This document shows, in pieces, positions 24,628 through 33,097 of a stretch of 64,000 nucleotides of DNA. Each line of letters opens with the position of its first letter. Positions within the stretch are counted from its first letter, which is position 1. Below the pieces are notes generated by a model. The model was not told the origin of the DNA and searched no databases. It saw only the letters and a program-made list of their open reading frames with translations. The position numbers and the translations under genes were made by a program. This stretch comes from Phycisphaerae bacterium (GTDB taxonomy: Bacteria; Planctomycetota; Phycisphaerae; UBA1845; Fen-1342): positions 1 to 64,000 of the forward strand of contig JANQFV010000062.1 of assembly GCA_028277645.1 (NCBI GenBank), given 5' to 3'.

Positions 24628-25217
24628 GTGTCGACGTCCATGTCCCAGTACAGTTCATCGTTGCTGCGCCGTCGAATTTCCCGTGCCGGGATGCCACCGA
24701 CGATCGCACGCTCCGGCACATCGCGCGTAACCAGGGAGTTCGCGCCGATGATCGCATAATCGCCCACGTCAATCGGCCCGGCGACAACAGCGCCGGCTGC
24801 AATCCAGCAGCCACGACCGATACGTGGATACATGCGACCGTCGGCATCCTGCTTGCCAAAGTTGCCGCCCAGCGTGACGTGCTGGCCGATGGTCGTCATG
24901 GGGCCGATCGAAACGTGTCCGCCGATGATTACACCCGTTGGGTGCGGTAACCGCAGCCCCGGGGCGATGTCGGCCGAGGGAGCAAACTCGGCATGGTACA
25001 AGTGGTAGATAATCCGCTTTAGAACGGCGGTCGTGATGCGTCGGCGACGGAGGTACGCGCGGCGAAGCAAGCGAAACAGCAGCACCGCACGAAACGACCG
25101 ATTCGCCGCAGCGTAGCGGAGGATCTTGCCCCAACCCCAGCCGACGGGCGTACACCGGCGGTCCACACGATTGATCCACGACAGGTCAATTCGGAGTTCC
25201 TCAATCAATGCGGGCAT
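24624..25217 (-). CDS. Serine O-acetyltransferase-like hexapeptide enzyme
   Basis: 197 aa. An N-terminal helical part is followed by a left-handed beta-helix with hexapeptide steps: 'ADIAPGLRLPHPTGVIIGGHVSIGPMTTIGQHVTLGG', 'PRIGRGCWIAAGAVVAGPIDVGDYAIIGANSLVTRDVPERAIVGGIPAR'. The 'LPHPTGVVIG' and 'GQHVTLGG' segments match CysE-type acetyltransferases. Inside this operon it more likely acetylates a sugar residue of the surface polymer than makes O-acetylserine, but that is inference. Overlaps the next GT4 gene by 4 bp. Confidence 0.83.
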   Translation of the reverse strand: MPALIEELRIDLSWINRVDRRCTPVGWGWGKILRYAAANRSFRAVLLFRLLRRAYLRRRRITTAVLKRIIYHLYHAEFAPSADIAPGLRLPHPTGVIIGGHVSIGPMTTIGQHVTLGGNFGKQDADGRMYPRIGRGCWIAAGAVVAGPIDVGDYAIIGANSLVTRDVPERAIVGGIPAREIRRRSNDELYWDMDVDT

Positions 25218-25234
25218 TCGAAGTACTCACTAAA

Positions 25235-26536
25235 TCAGCTTCCGCGGCGCCCGAAGAGCGCCTGCTGCACATATCGGACGTCACCAACCCGCGGAATCAG
25301 GCAATGGGCAAGACGGATGTGGTAGAGGCGGGTGCAGATCAACAGCCCCAGCACCGCCGTGCAGATGTTGCCGCAAAGCACGCCAAAGGCGGCACCGCGG
25401 ATGCCGAGCTGGGGTACGGCTACACTCGTCACTACCGCCACGACCGTCACCGAGCAGAGGAGTATGTACGTCGAAATCAGCGCGCGTCCGTCACCCGCCA
25501 AGGCCGTGTTGCAAACGCCGAACAAAGGTACGAGCGTCAGCGCGGGCGCAAGAACCTGTAAAGCGGCATTGGCGGGCAGAAACTCGTCGCCATAGAGAAT
25601 CCAGATTACCCAGCGGCCGAACAGCGCTATGCCCAACCAGGCGCTCAGACCGTAGCACAGGTACAGTCGCGCAGCCAGTTCCATTTGCCGTGTGCGTGCT
25701 TCACCGGACAGTGTGGACCATTGGGCGAATAGCAGGGGGCTCACCGCGACTGGCACGAGCGTCACCAGGCCTCCGACCGCGGCGGCGCGCGTATACAGAC
25801 CGACGTCACCAAATGCGTCCGGCCGGAGATAGCGCAGCAGCATGACGGTAAGTTGGGAAGAGAGTAGGAACAGGAGATTGACGGCGGCCAGCTTGAGGCC
25901 GTACACAACGACCTGGCCGAACAGGTCCCATTCGAATCGATGCGACAGTCGAATGTCGTCACGCAAATAGTGCAGCACCAGTAGGAGGGCGCTGGCCTGG
26001 CCGAACGCCAGCAGCCGAATCGCCGCGTCGGCAGAGATCAGATGAAAGGCCGCCAGTGCTGCGCCGCCGGTCAGCAGGACGATGCGACTGCTGAAATCGA
26101 CCGAGACCATGCGGCGCGCCGCGAGTTGTGCCGCGAGCACGGGGCGCAGCATGGCGGTGAGCATCAGCGCCGCAGTTCCCGAAGCAAAGAGGACGCCGGT
26201 AGCGACCGTGATCGTGCCGAAGTAGTCCTGACAAGTCAGCACTACCGTCGTCAGAACGGTGACCAGCACCAGGCCGAGCAGTACACCGGCCTTCACGCTG
26301 TTAGTGACAATTCGTTCCGCCGCAATCTTTCGGTTGTTCAGGAAGTAGATGTTCGCGCTGCCGAGACCCAGTGTGAGCAGGGCGGCCACAAGTGTGGACG
26401 TCGTGCGGAACAGTTCGTACTGCCCCATGCCGTCGGGACCGAGTGCACGCGAAAAGATGATGCCGGTGATGATCGTCATCGGCATGATCACAAACTGTCC
26501 GCCGGAGACCAGGATGCCCTTGCGCAGCAGAGTCAT
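25235..26536 (-). CDS. Wzx-type polysaccharide flippase
   Basis: 433 aa from the ATG at 26534-26536, which overlaps the stop of the upstream GT4 gene (ATGA); the track start adds 27 residues antisense to nothing useful. About twelve to fourteen membrane helices of the MATE/MOP type. The N-terminus 'LLRKGILVSGGQFVIMPMTIITGIIFSRALGPDGMGQYELF' is the familiar flippase opening in which 'lGp.g.G.y' recurs. It should move undecaprenyl-linked repeat units across the inner membrane for the Wzy-like protein encoded two genes downstream. Confidence 0.85.
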   Translation of the reverse strand: MTLLRKGILVSGGQFVIMPMTIITGIIFSRALGPDGMGQYELFRTTSTLVAALLTLGLGSANIYFLNNRKIAAERIVTNSVKAGVLLGLVLVTVLTTVVLTCQDYFGTITVATGVLFASGTAALMLTAMLRPVLAAQLAARRMVSVDFSSRIVLLTGGAALAAFHLISADAAIRLLAFGQASALLLVLHYLRDDIRLSHRFEWDLFGQVVVYGLKLAAVNLLFLLSSQLTVMLLRYLRPDAFGDVGLYTRAAAVGGLVTLVPVAVSPLLFAQWSTLSGEARTRQMELAARLYLCYGLSAWLGIALFGRWVIWILYGDEFLPANAALQVLAPALTLVPLFGVCNTALAGDGRALISTYILLCSVTVVAVVTSVAVPQLGIRGAAFGVLCGNICTAVLGLLICTRLYHIRLAHCLIPRVGDVRYVQQALFGRRGS

Positions 26537-27732
26537 GTCGTTGTGGTTTGCAGTGCAGCAGGTGCGGCGGTTCCGGTCAAGGCGCGTTCGTATACGCGCA
26601 GGACACGGTCCAGCCACGCCTTGGTCGAGTAGTCCTGCTCCACTTTCTGTCGGCAGCGCGACAACAGGGCGTCGCGCGCGGCATCATCAGAGACAAGCCG
26701 TGACATGGCCTCTGCAAGGGCAGCGCTGTCAGCGGGGGGAACGAGCAGCCCGGTGTCGTTGTCGTCGATTAGCTCCGCCAGCCCGCCGATAGCTGACGCG
26801 ATCGGGACGCTGCCGGCGGCCATCGCTTCTGTTACCGCCAGGGACGTAGCTTCGATCACGCCGGTGGTCGGCACGGATGGGACAATCACGCCGGTCGCGA
26901 GGCGAAATAGCGGCAGGAGTTTGGGGCGTGGCACGGAGCCCAGGAAGTGAACTCGATTAGCGATGTCCAACTGTGCGGCAAGACCCTCCAATTCCTCGCG
27001 TAGCGGCCCTGGACCGGCGATGACGAGTTCAACGTCCTGCTCCGGCATCTTCGCGAGCGCCTCAATCGCAAAACGTACGCCGGTCTTGGGAACCAGACGA
27101 CGCGGGACGAGGAAGAAGTGACCCCGCGGCTGGAACGGCGGCTCGCCACCCGCAAGCTGACGGACCTCCTCGACGTTGACGCAATTGAAGATCACCGTGA
27201 TTCGCTCGGTGGCGACGTCGTAGTCGTCGCGCAGAATGCGTGCCTGCCCGCTGTCCACCGCGATGAGGTGTGCGGCCCCCGCGAAGGCGCGCCGCTCGCA
27301 GCCCAGGATCAGTTGTTCGTAGTTGTGCAGGGGGGCGCGCTCGGTGAGCTGACGGTGTTCGTACAAAGCCGGCCCGTGAACCGTCTCCACGTAAGGAATA
27401 TCGTGTTGGCCGAGCAGGTCGGCGACGGCGGCACCGGCGTAAACGTCGTGGCAATGCACGAGGTCGGGTTTGAAGTCAGACAGCATGCGCTCGGTCAGAC
27501 TTCGTAAGCGCTGGATGACCGCGGTCATCGCTGAACAGCGGTAGCGGTCGCGATTGCCGAATGATGTCGCATAGCGCATCGCGCGGCGCGCCCGACCCTC
27601 GATGGCCTGTCCACCTTCGATTAACTCAACCTGGTGATCGCGCCCGCGTAGGGCATCGATGAGGTCCAGCACGTGTGTGCTCAACCCGCCGGAATGCGGG
27701 ATCAACTGCTGCGTGACGATCAGGATATTCAT
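26533..27732 (-). CDS. Glycosyltransferase family 4 protein (proximal in operon)
   Basis: 399 aa, GT-B. Starts 'MNILIVTQQLIPHSGGLSTHVLDLIDAL', a typical GT4 nucleotide-fold opening with a Gly-rich loop. 'KPDLVHCHDVYAGAAVADLL' and 'VDSGQARIL' are in the acceptor half. The donor half carries 'LVPRRLVPKTGVRFAIEAL', 'VELVIAGPGPLREEL', 'VPTTGVIEATSLAVTEAMAAGSVPIAS' (E-x7-E variant) and 'DTGLLVPPADSAALAEAM'. It lies 18 bp after wecB, so a GlcNAc- or ManNAc-containing acceptor or donor is plausible but not shown. Confidence 0.9.
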   Translation of the reverse strand: MNILIVTQQLIPHSGGLSTHVLDLIDALRGRDHQVELIEGGQAIEGRARRAMRYATSFGNRDRYRCSAMTAVIQRLRSLTERMLSDFKPDLVHCHDVYAGAAVADLLGQHDIPYVETVHGPALYEHRQLTERAPLHNYEQLILGCERRAFAGAAHLIAVDSGQARILRDDYDVATERITVIFNCVNVEEVRQLAGGEPPFQPRGHFFLVPRRLVPKTGVRFAIEALAKMPEQDVELVIAGPGPLREELEGLAAQLDIANRVHFLGSVPRPKLLPLFRLATGVIVPSVPTTGVIEATSLAVTEAMAAGSVPIASAIGGLAELIDDNDTGLLVPPADSAALAEAMSRLVSDDAARDALLSRCRQKVEQDYSTKAWLDRVLRVYERALTGTAAPAALQTTTT

Positions 27733-27750
27733 GGAAGTTGCTCGTCGGCG

Positions 27751-28893
27751 CTAATTCTGACCAGTCTGGAACCGCGCAATTGCGTCGAGGATTCGTTCAC
27801 TCGCGCCTCCGTCACCGTATGGATTGGCGACGCCCGGCGCAGGTGCAAAGCCCGAACCGTCCAACGCACCTGTGACCTCGCGGACAATGCACGCGCGGTC
27901 GTTTCCGACCAGCTTCACGAGACCGGCGTCAACGCCCTCAGGGCGCTCGGTCGTGTTGCGCATGACCAGGACGGGCTTGCCGAGGCTGGGAGCCTCTTCT
28001 TGTATGCCGCCGGAGTCCGTCAGGATCACGGCACTGCGCTTCATCAGCCACGCGAACGGGGCGTACGGCTGTGGGTCGATCAGGTGGACGTTGCGAGCCG
28101 TGCCGAGGATTCGTTTCACGGGTTCCTGTACGTTCGGGTTGAGGTGTACGGGATACACCCACTCGACGTCATCGAAGCGCTGGGCCAGTTCCAGGATCGC
28201 CCGGCAGATGTTCTCGAAGCCCTCGCCGAAACTCTCTCGGCGGTGGCCCGTGATCAGGACCATGCGACGGTCGCCGAGCTGTGCAGTGCCCCATTCCTGG
28301 ATTTCCGCGACCTGCGGTCCGGGCTGAGAGTCGAGGCGGTTAACCACCCAGAGCAACGCGTCGATCACCGTGTTGCCGGTGATGACGATGTGCTCGTTGT
28401 TGACCTGTTCGTTCAGGAGGTTCTGTCGGGCACGGTCGGTCGGCGCGAAGTGCAGGTCGGCGAGTTGCGTGCAGAGCCGGCGGTTAATCTCCTCCGGGAA
28501 CGGCTGACGTTTGTCAAACGTCCGTAGGCCGGCTTCGACGTGTCCGACTTTGATTCCTTCATAGAATGCGGCCAGCGCCGCCGTCCAGACCGTCGTCGTG
28601 TCGCCCTGTACGAGCACCCAGTCGGGGCGGTGTTCACGCAAAACGGGTTTCATTGCATTGATGACATTGGCCGTCAACCCGAAGAGGTCCTGATTCGGTC
28701 GCATGAGGTTGAGATCGACGTGCGGTGTAATCCTGAAGAGCTCGAGCACTTGATCGAGCATCTGGCGATGCTGCGCTGTCACGCAGACGCAGAGTTCGAA
28801 TTCCTGATCGCGTTCTTGGAGGGCCAGGACGACGGGCGCCAGCTTGATTGCCTCGGGCCGTGTTCCAAAAACCACCATGACTTTTTGTGGCAC
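27751..28893 (-). CDS. wecB: UDP-N-acetylglucosamine 2-epimerase (non-hydrolysing)
   Basis: 380 aa from a GTG preceded by GAGGT. It interconverts UDP-GlcNAc and UDP-ManNAc in the cytoplasm, supplying ManNAc for surface polymers. Family motifs are all visible: 'MVVFGTRPEAIKLAPV', 'TAQHRQMLDQVLELF', 'VLVQGDTTTVWTAALAAFYEGIKVGHVEAGLRTFDK', 'PFPEEINRR', 'ITGHRRESFGEGFENIC', 'YPVHLNPNV', 'LTDSGGIQEEAPSLGKPVLVMRNTTERPEG'. Length is typical. It starts 2 bp after the pyruvyl transferase stop, so the two are coupled. Confidence 0.97.
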   Translation of the reverse strand: MPQKVMVVFGTRPEAIKLAPVVLALQERDQEFELCVCVTAQHRQMLDQVLELFRITPHVDLNLMRPNQDLFGLTANVINAMKPVLREHRPDWVLVQGDTTTVWTAALAAFYEGIKVGHVEAGLRTFDKRQPFPEEINRRLCTQLADLHFAPTDRARQNLLNEQVNNEHIVITGNTVIDALLWVVNRLDSQPGPQVAEIQEWGTAQLGDRRMVLITGHRRESFGEGFENICRAILELAQRFDDVEWVYPVHLNPNVQEPVKRILGTARNVHLIDPQPYAPFAWLMKRSAVILTDSGGIQEEAPSLGKPVLVMRNTTERPEGVDAGLVKLVGNDRACIVREVTGALDGSGFAPAPGVANPYGDGGASERILDAIARFQTGQN

Positions 28894-28895
28894 AA

Positions 28896-30182
28896 CTACC
28901 TCACTTCGTTCGTGGGTCGTAACAGTCGCATTGCTCGTCGTCCGAGCGCCAGGGGAATCCGAATCACTAGCGCGAGCGCACCGATGAACAGAATCAGAAC
29001 CGACAGCGCCGCCCCCGTCCAGCGGTCGGCGATGGAATAAGAAGCTGTGGCGCGGCTTGCGGCTGCCATGTTCTCGCTAGCGCGGTCGCGAATCTGATCC
29101 AGGTTCTTGGCGACCTCTGCGGTTGCCATTGTGCATCGCCGTGGCAGGTCAAGAATCTCATCAGCCCAGGACGAATCGACGCCTTCCAGCGACCGCAAAT
29201 TGTGCGACAGCCCCAGCTCTTCGACGAACTGCTGCACCTTGTGGTGATAGGACAGGGCAAGAAACGGAGCGCCAACCAGCGCCGCAAACACGCAGGCATG
29301 CAACCGCATCGCGACCAGTGCGTCGACCGACGCCAGTGCTTCGATCGATTCGTGCAGCTTCGTTGGAATGTGGATCTCGCTTTGCGCCCGGCATTCGGGT
29401 GAACACCGCGCCAAGAGTTCTTCGTAGAAGGGGCGGTCACCAGAGGGCTCATACGTCAGGAGCTTCAGCCGGCAGCCGCGCGCTGCGATTTCATTCCAGA
29501 GGGCAACAACCCCCGTTTCGTTGAGACCATCCCAACGCCGTAAACCGAAGCCGATTACGCGGGCGAGTTCGCTGGCCCGAGGATGAGCGTGCTCTTTGAG
29601 ATCAAGCGCCGGTACTACGTCCGACGTCAGGTGAATGCGTTCGGCCGGCACGCCGCAGGCAACCAGCTCCTCGCGGCTGCGCGGATTGCGCACTTGCACG
29701 AGCGACATGCGTCGGCAGACCGCGCCGGTGAGCCACCGCAACCATCTTGCCTGGATCGGTCCTACGCCCAGTCCGACCGTGACCACCGGACGCCCAAACG
29801 CAATCCCCAGTGCGCCCGGCAGCAGATGGGTGACGACCGTAGTCCACGAATGAACGTCCTGGAGGATGCCGCCACCACCGATTACCACTCGTTCGCTGTG
29901 CGCCAACCGCGTTACGTACTTGCGAAGGTTCCACCAGAACGCCGGCGTGGGGTAAAAGCCCTCAACGAGATTTGCGTCGAGGCCGGTGAATTCGCGCGTG
30001 ACGCGCGGATTGCGCGTCACGATTGCCAGGCTGCCGGGCGATTCTGCACGAAGACCCTCGGCGACAGCCAGACAAACGGCTTCGTCGCCGACGTTTAGCG
30101 CGCCGAAGAACCCGCTCATGAACGCGGTCGGCGGGGGTTGGGCCTGAGTTGCCCACTGGCTCGCGGCGGGAGTGGCGTTCAT
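28896..30182 (-). CDS. Polysaccharide pyruvyl transferase family protein
   Basis: 428 aa from the ATG at 30182, overlapping the stop of the 99-codon ORF (ATGA). 'GFFGALNVGDEAVCLAVAEGLR' at the N-terminus is the CsaB/WcaK-type signature ('GngNiGDea'), and the middle has 'VVIGGGGILQDVHSW', 'PVVTVGLGVGPIQ', 'SLVQVRNPRSREEL' and 'VVPALDL'. The C-terminal half contains 'VAMRLHACVFAALVGAPFLALSYHHKVQQF', the conserved 'mRlHa.ifa...g.P...isY..K' block. These enzymes put pyruvyl ketals on sugars from PEP. A membrane helix near the C-terminus ('ALSVLILFIGALALVIRI') is an uncommon addition and would tether it to the membrane. Confidence 0.85.
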   Translation of the reverse strand: MNATPAASQWATQAQPPPTAFMSGFFGALNVGDEAVCLAVAEGLRAESPGSLAIVTRNPRVTREFTGLDANLVEGFYPTPAFWWNLRKYVTRLAHSERVVIGGGGILQDVHSWTTVVTHLLPGALGIAFGRPVVTVGLGVGPIQARWLRWLTGAVCRRMSLVQVRNPRSREELVACGVPAERIHLTSDVVPALDLKEHAHPRASELARVIGFGLRRWDGLNETGVVALWNEIAARGCRLKLLTYEPSGDRPFYEELLARCSPECRAQSEIHIPTKLHESIEALASVDALVAMRLHACVFAALVGAPFLALSYHHKVQQFVEELGLSHNLRSLEGVDSSWADEILDLPRRCTMATAEVAKNLDQIRDRASENMAAASRATASYSIADRWTGAALSVLILFIGALALVIRIPLALGRRAMRLLRPTNEVR

Positions 30183-30478
30183 ACACTGCCCGCCTCAATC
30201 TCCCGTACGCCGATTCGCGTGACAGTCCGCACTTTTCGTTGAGCATGGGACGTTGCGATCAATGTCTCGACGTGAGCGCGGCGACGGCGGCGTGCCGATT
30301 CAACGAACGTTCTCTCGCGGTAGTGAACGGGCTGGCGCCGAAGTGTCACGGACAGGAAACGAACCAGTCGTGCAACGGGATTGCGTGCTGCTGTCGTGAC
30401 CGGTTCCGGACATGGCGCAAGCCCATGCTCATCGTCGGGTAGCGACGTCACTTCGCGTTGGCTAACGTTTTCGGGCAT
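30179..30478 (-). CDS. Hypothetical 99-residue protein heading the polysaccharide operon
   Basis: 99 aa from the ATG at 30476-30478; a GTG at 30517 is possible. Its TGA at 30179-30181 overlaps the ATG of the pyruvyl transferase gene, the same ATGA joint used elsewhere in this operon, which is the main reason to call it real. The protein is basic and Arg-rich in the middle ('FVESARRRRRAHVETLIATS') with no membrane helix and no motif I recognise. A weak ribosome site is a caution. It could be a regulator or simply a leader ORF that couples translation. Confidence 0.45.
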   Translation of the reverse strand: MPENVSQREVTSLPDDEHGLAPCPEPVTTAARNPVARLVRFLSVTLRRQPVHYRERTFVESARRRRRAHVETLIATSHAQRKVRTVTRIGVREIEAGSV

Positions 30479-30824
30479 CAACTTCTTAATCTTTGCTCCG
30501 GATGCGACGAGTCGCACGGCTGGGCGCTAAGTGCAGTAAATGGCACAGGGGCACACGCTGTTGCCACAGACGCACCGTGGCCACGATTTTATCGACCGTT
30601 CCCGGCGTGAGCTACAATCCGGTGGATCGGAGCTGGGTCGTTCTGAAACTCGTACGAACCGGGCGCAGATCGGTTCCCTCGTCGGTCGCGCGGCATAGCG
30701 CCCGGAACGTCCGCTCCGCGACGATTTGCATGTCGCCGCGGACCCAAGATGCGTTATGCTTGGTGCATCGTCGCCACCAGTGGCCTGGCGGATCACGGGG
30801 CGGCGCTACCGCAGGAGGCGGAGA
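30479..30824. other. Divergent gap between the polysaccharide operon and the dockerin-like gene
   Basis: About 350 bases without a supported gene. A minus-strand promoter-like pair is TTGTAG / GATAAA (next entry). On the plus side AGGAGG at about 30813 serves the downstream gene, but I cannot define its promoter with confidence. Confidence 0.4.
30588..30617 (-). promoter_or_regulatory. Weak promoter candidate for the polysaccharide operon
   Basis: On the minus strand TTGTAG, an 18-bp spacer and GATAAA (inside GATAAAAT) lie about 110 nt ahead of the 99-codon ORF. Hexamer matches are modest. Confidence 0.25.
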
Positions 30825-32381
30825 ATGCTCCATAGAACCTGTTTGGGGATGGTGGTTATTTGCTGCGCTGCCACGGGGTCAGCGCCGGCGGCAATCGTGG
30901 ACCGCGGCGTGGATCCGGTGATTCTCACCGGTAGCGACGTTCCCCCGCTGATGGCGACGGACGTTGGCGCGTTGGCCGCGTACCGCTTCGATAACGGTTG
31001 GGTGCAGATCCCCTTGCAGGTGGATGAACGCAAGTTCCTCGATTTCGGGCTGCTGTACGACCAGGGTGCGGCAGGGCGCGGTTTCACCGGGTACGCCGAT
31101 GCCAGCACCTACGCCGGACCTGAGTTTCCGCCAGTGTTCGACCCCGATGACGAACTGGTGTTTATGGTTGGTGATGCCGGCATGCAAGCGCCGGATGCCG
31201 TGCCGGTCTTGCCGGCCGGAGTCATGCTGCCGGGCGTTGAACTGGTGCTGACCGATCCGCTCGATGGTGATGAGGCGTACGTTTACGTCTTTAGGACGGA
31301 CGGCTCCATCGATCAGGCAGCGGGTGCCGAATACGTCAACTACACATTCGATCTGATCGCCGGCACTTACCTGCCGGACTACGTGACCGTGCAGGGGCCG
31401 AATCCAGAGGACAGTGCCGTCACGACTGCCAACTACCGCGTACACTTCAGTGACCGATGGATACGTGATGAGACGAACGTCTATGCAGGGGGAAGCACGG
31501 CCGTCGACATCCTCGATCGTCAGAAGATCATGTTCGCGCCGGGCAACTGCACGCGGACCGAAGACATGTTTGCGGCGGGTCCCGGGGCTTTCGCCGCAAA
31601 CATAGCCGGCCCCGTGCGGGGCATCCGCTCCTATATCGGCGCCAGCGACGGCCCGTTCACGCAACGTGATCACTTCTTCTACGCCGCCCGCGAAGATGTG
31701 GCGACGTATCTGCGGGTACACCAGATTCCAGGCATCACCGATCTGTTCGATTACAGCCCGGATGCTGCCGGGATGTTGTATCACGACGATCTCAATCAGG
31801 CGGGCGTAGTTATCGACGGCGTACCGGACACCGTGGCGACCGGAGCGCTGCTGTGGCAGATGGTCGTAGGGGCGCCCGGGGCGCTGATCATGCTGCCCAC
31901 GTTCGACACGGACATCGCCGACTTCGCGTATACGTCATACTACTCAGACGACTCGTCGCCTGCGCGAACGCAGTGTACCGGGGATGCGTTTGAGTACGGT
32001 ACGAGTGGCGTGTGGGTGGACGAAGAGATTCCGAATACGGATCCGGTGTTCGGCGCGTACAGCACGCTCGTGATGTACCGCGTGATCTACTATGCGGGGC
32101 CGGGCACGACGACAGCAGAGGCTCAACAGCGTCGTGCTGCACTGGATGCACCACTCACCGTCAACGTGCTCGATTTTACACGCGAGTACCTGGGTGATCT
32201 CAATTGCGATGGCGAGGTGGGTTTTGGCGACATCAACCCGTTCGTCGACGCCCTGATCGACCTGGACGACTACTACAGCAAGCACCCCGACTGCGACCAC
32301 AACCTCGCGGACGTCAACATGAACGGTTCGGTCGGATTCGACGACATCAATCCCTTCGTTGAGCTGATCGCCGGAATCTGA
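30825..32381 (+). CDS. Secreted protein of unknown function with dockerin-like C-terminus
   Basis: 518 aa from the ATG at 30825, with AGGAGG 7 nt upstream; 33 residues of the track's version are dropped. Signal peptide: 'TCLGMVVICCAATGSAPAA'. The 430-residue body is acidic and beta-rich ('DPDDELVFMVGDAGM', 'DRWIRDETNVYAGGSTAVDI') and matches no family I can name. The C-terminus has a duplicated EF-hand-like pair, 'GDLNCDGEVGFGDINPFV' and 'ADVNMNGSVGFDDINPFV', resembling type I dockerins with Ca-binding D/N positions. It is the first of five proteins in the window with this tail. Confidence 0.75.
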   Translation: MLHRTCLGMVVICCAATGSAPAAIVDRGVDPVILTGSDVPPLMATDVGALAAYRFDNGWVQIPLQVDERKFLDFGLLYDQGAAGRGFTGYADASTYAGPEFPPVFDPDDELVFMVGDAGMQAPDAVPVLPAGVMLPGVELVLTDPLDGDEAYVYVFRTDGSIDQAAGAEYVNYTFDLIAGTYLPDYVTVQGPNPEDSAVTTANYRVHFSDRWIRDETNVYAGGSTAVDILDRQKIMFAPGNCTRTEDMFAAGPGAFAANIAGPVRGIRSYIGASDGPFTQRDHFFYAAREDVATYLRVHQIPGITDLFDYSPDAAGMLYHDDLNQAGVVIDGVPDTVATGALLWQMVVGAPGALIMLPTFDTDIADFAYTSYYSDDSSPARTQCTGDAFEYGTSGVWVDEEIPNTDPVFGAYSTLVMYRVIYYAGPGTTTAEAQQRRAALDAPLTVNVLDFTREYLGDLNCDGEVGFGDINPFVDALIDLDDYYSKHPDCDHNLADVNMNGSVGFDDINPFVELIAGI

Positions 32382-32391
32382 TCTTCCCGTC

Positions 32392-32397
32392 TACAAT
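32392..32397 (+). promoter_or_regulatory. -10-like TACAAT ahead of the 215-residue hypothetical
   Basis: TACAAT ends 1 bp before the ATG at 32399 that the track uses, so that ATG would not be transcribed with a leader. This favours the ATG at 32444. No good -35 is seen. Confidence 0.3.
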
Positions 32398-32443
32398 CAT
32401 GCATCGGATCCGTTGGATTTGCGGTGCCATCTGGGACCACACG

Positions 32444-33091
32444 ATGCCTTCAACCGGCGTGAACGTGCTGGAGCAACAGGCGCGCGCGTACTTGGCCGCG
32501 CAGCTCGGTACGCGCCCGATCAGTGATCTGCGCGCCGTTGGGACGTTTGACGAAGCACCGCTGGAGGGCGAGGGCGTCACGACGCTGTTCGCATTCCAGC
32601 TCATGGACGGTTCGGCCCTCAGCAGTGGCACGAAAGGGCTTGCGGACCCCTGGCACTACGTGGCGGTGGGGGAGACGGTGCCGAACTTTTTTCCCGCGTA
32701 TAACCTCGACCCTAACGACGCCTACAGCCTGCACATCGGCACGCGCTACATGCTCACCGTCGGCGTGGCCGTCGTGGAGGACGCCCAGGAGCCCTCGGGT
32801 GCCCGCGAAGCGTTGCACGCATTCCTGGCGGAAACGAACCCGGGCGTGTCGATTGAGCATGAGTCGCTGGCGGCACTGTTTCGCAGTGAGAATCAGGTTT
32901 TCGCGGTCTACCGCGTGACGCTCGCGGGGCAGGACGTATACTGCGTGGCCGCGGATTTGCCGCCGGGGTTTTATACCTGCGTGCAGCACCCGCCGGCGGT
33001 CGCGTTGCGATTGCACCTGGGCAAGCTGATCCGCGCCGAAGCACGCCGCGCTGAGCGAGGCGCGGATCTGGGCAGTACACGTTCAGACTGA
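32444..33091 (+). CDS. Hypothetical protein, cytoplasmic
   Basis: 215 aa from the ATG at 32444 (MPSTGVNVLEQQ), with GGGA upstream; the track begins 15 codons earlier. No signal peptide and no membrane helix. It is an alpha/beta mix with two similar-looking halves ('VTTLFAFQLMDGS...WHYVAVGETVPNFFP' and 'ENQVFAVYRVTLAGQDVYCVAADLPPGFYT'), which might be a repeated small domain. I recognise no family. It ends directly against the start of the cysteine desulfurase-like gene, so the two are likely co-expressed. Confidence 0.65.
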   Translation: MPSTGVNVLEQQARAYLAAQLGTRPISDLRAVGTFDEAPLEGEGVTTLFAFQLMDGSALSSGTKGLADPWHYVAVGETVPNFFPAYNLDPNDAYSLHIGTRYMLTVGVAVVEDAQEPSGAREALHAFLAETNPGVSIEHESLAALFRSENQVFAVYRVTLAGQDVYCVAADLPPGFYTCVQHPPAVALRLHLGKLIRAEARRAERGADLGSTRSD

Positions 33092-33097
33092 GTGACC

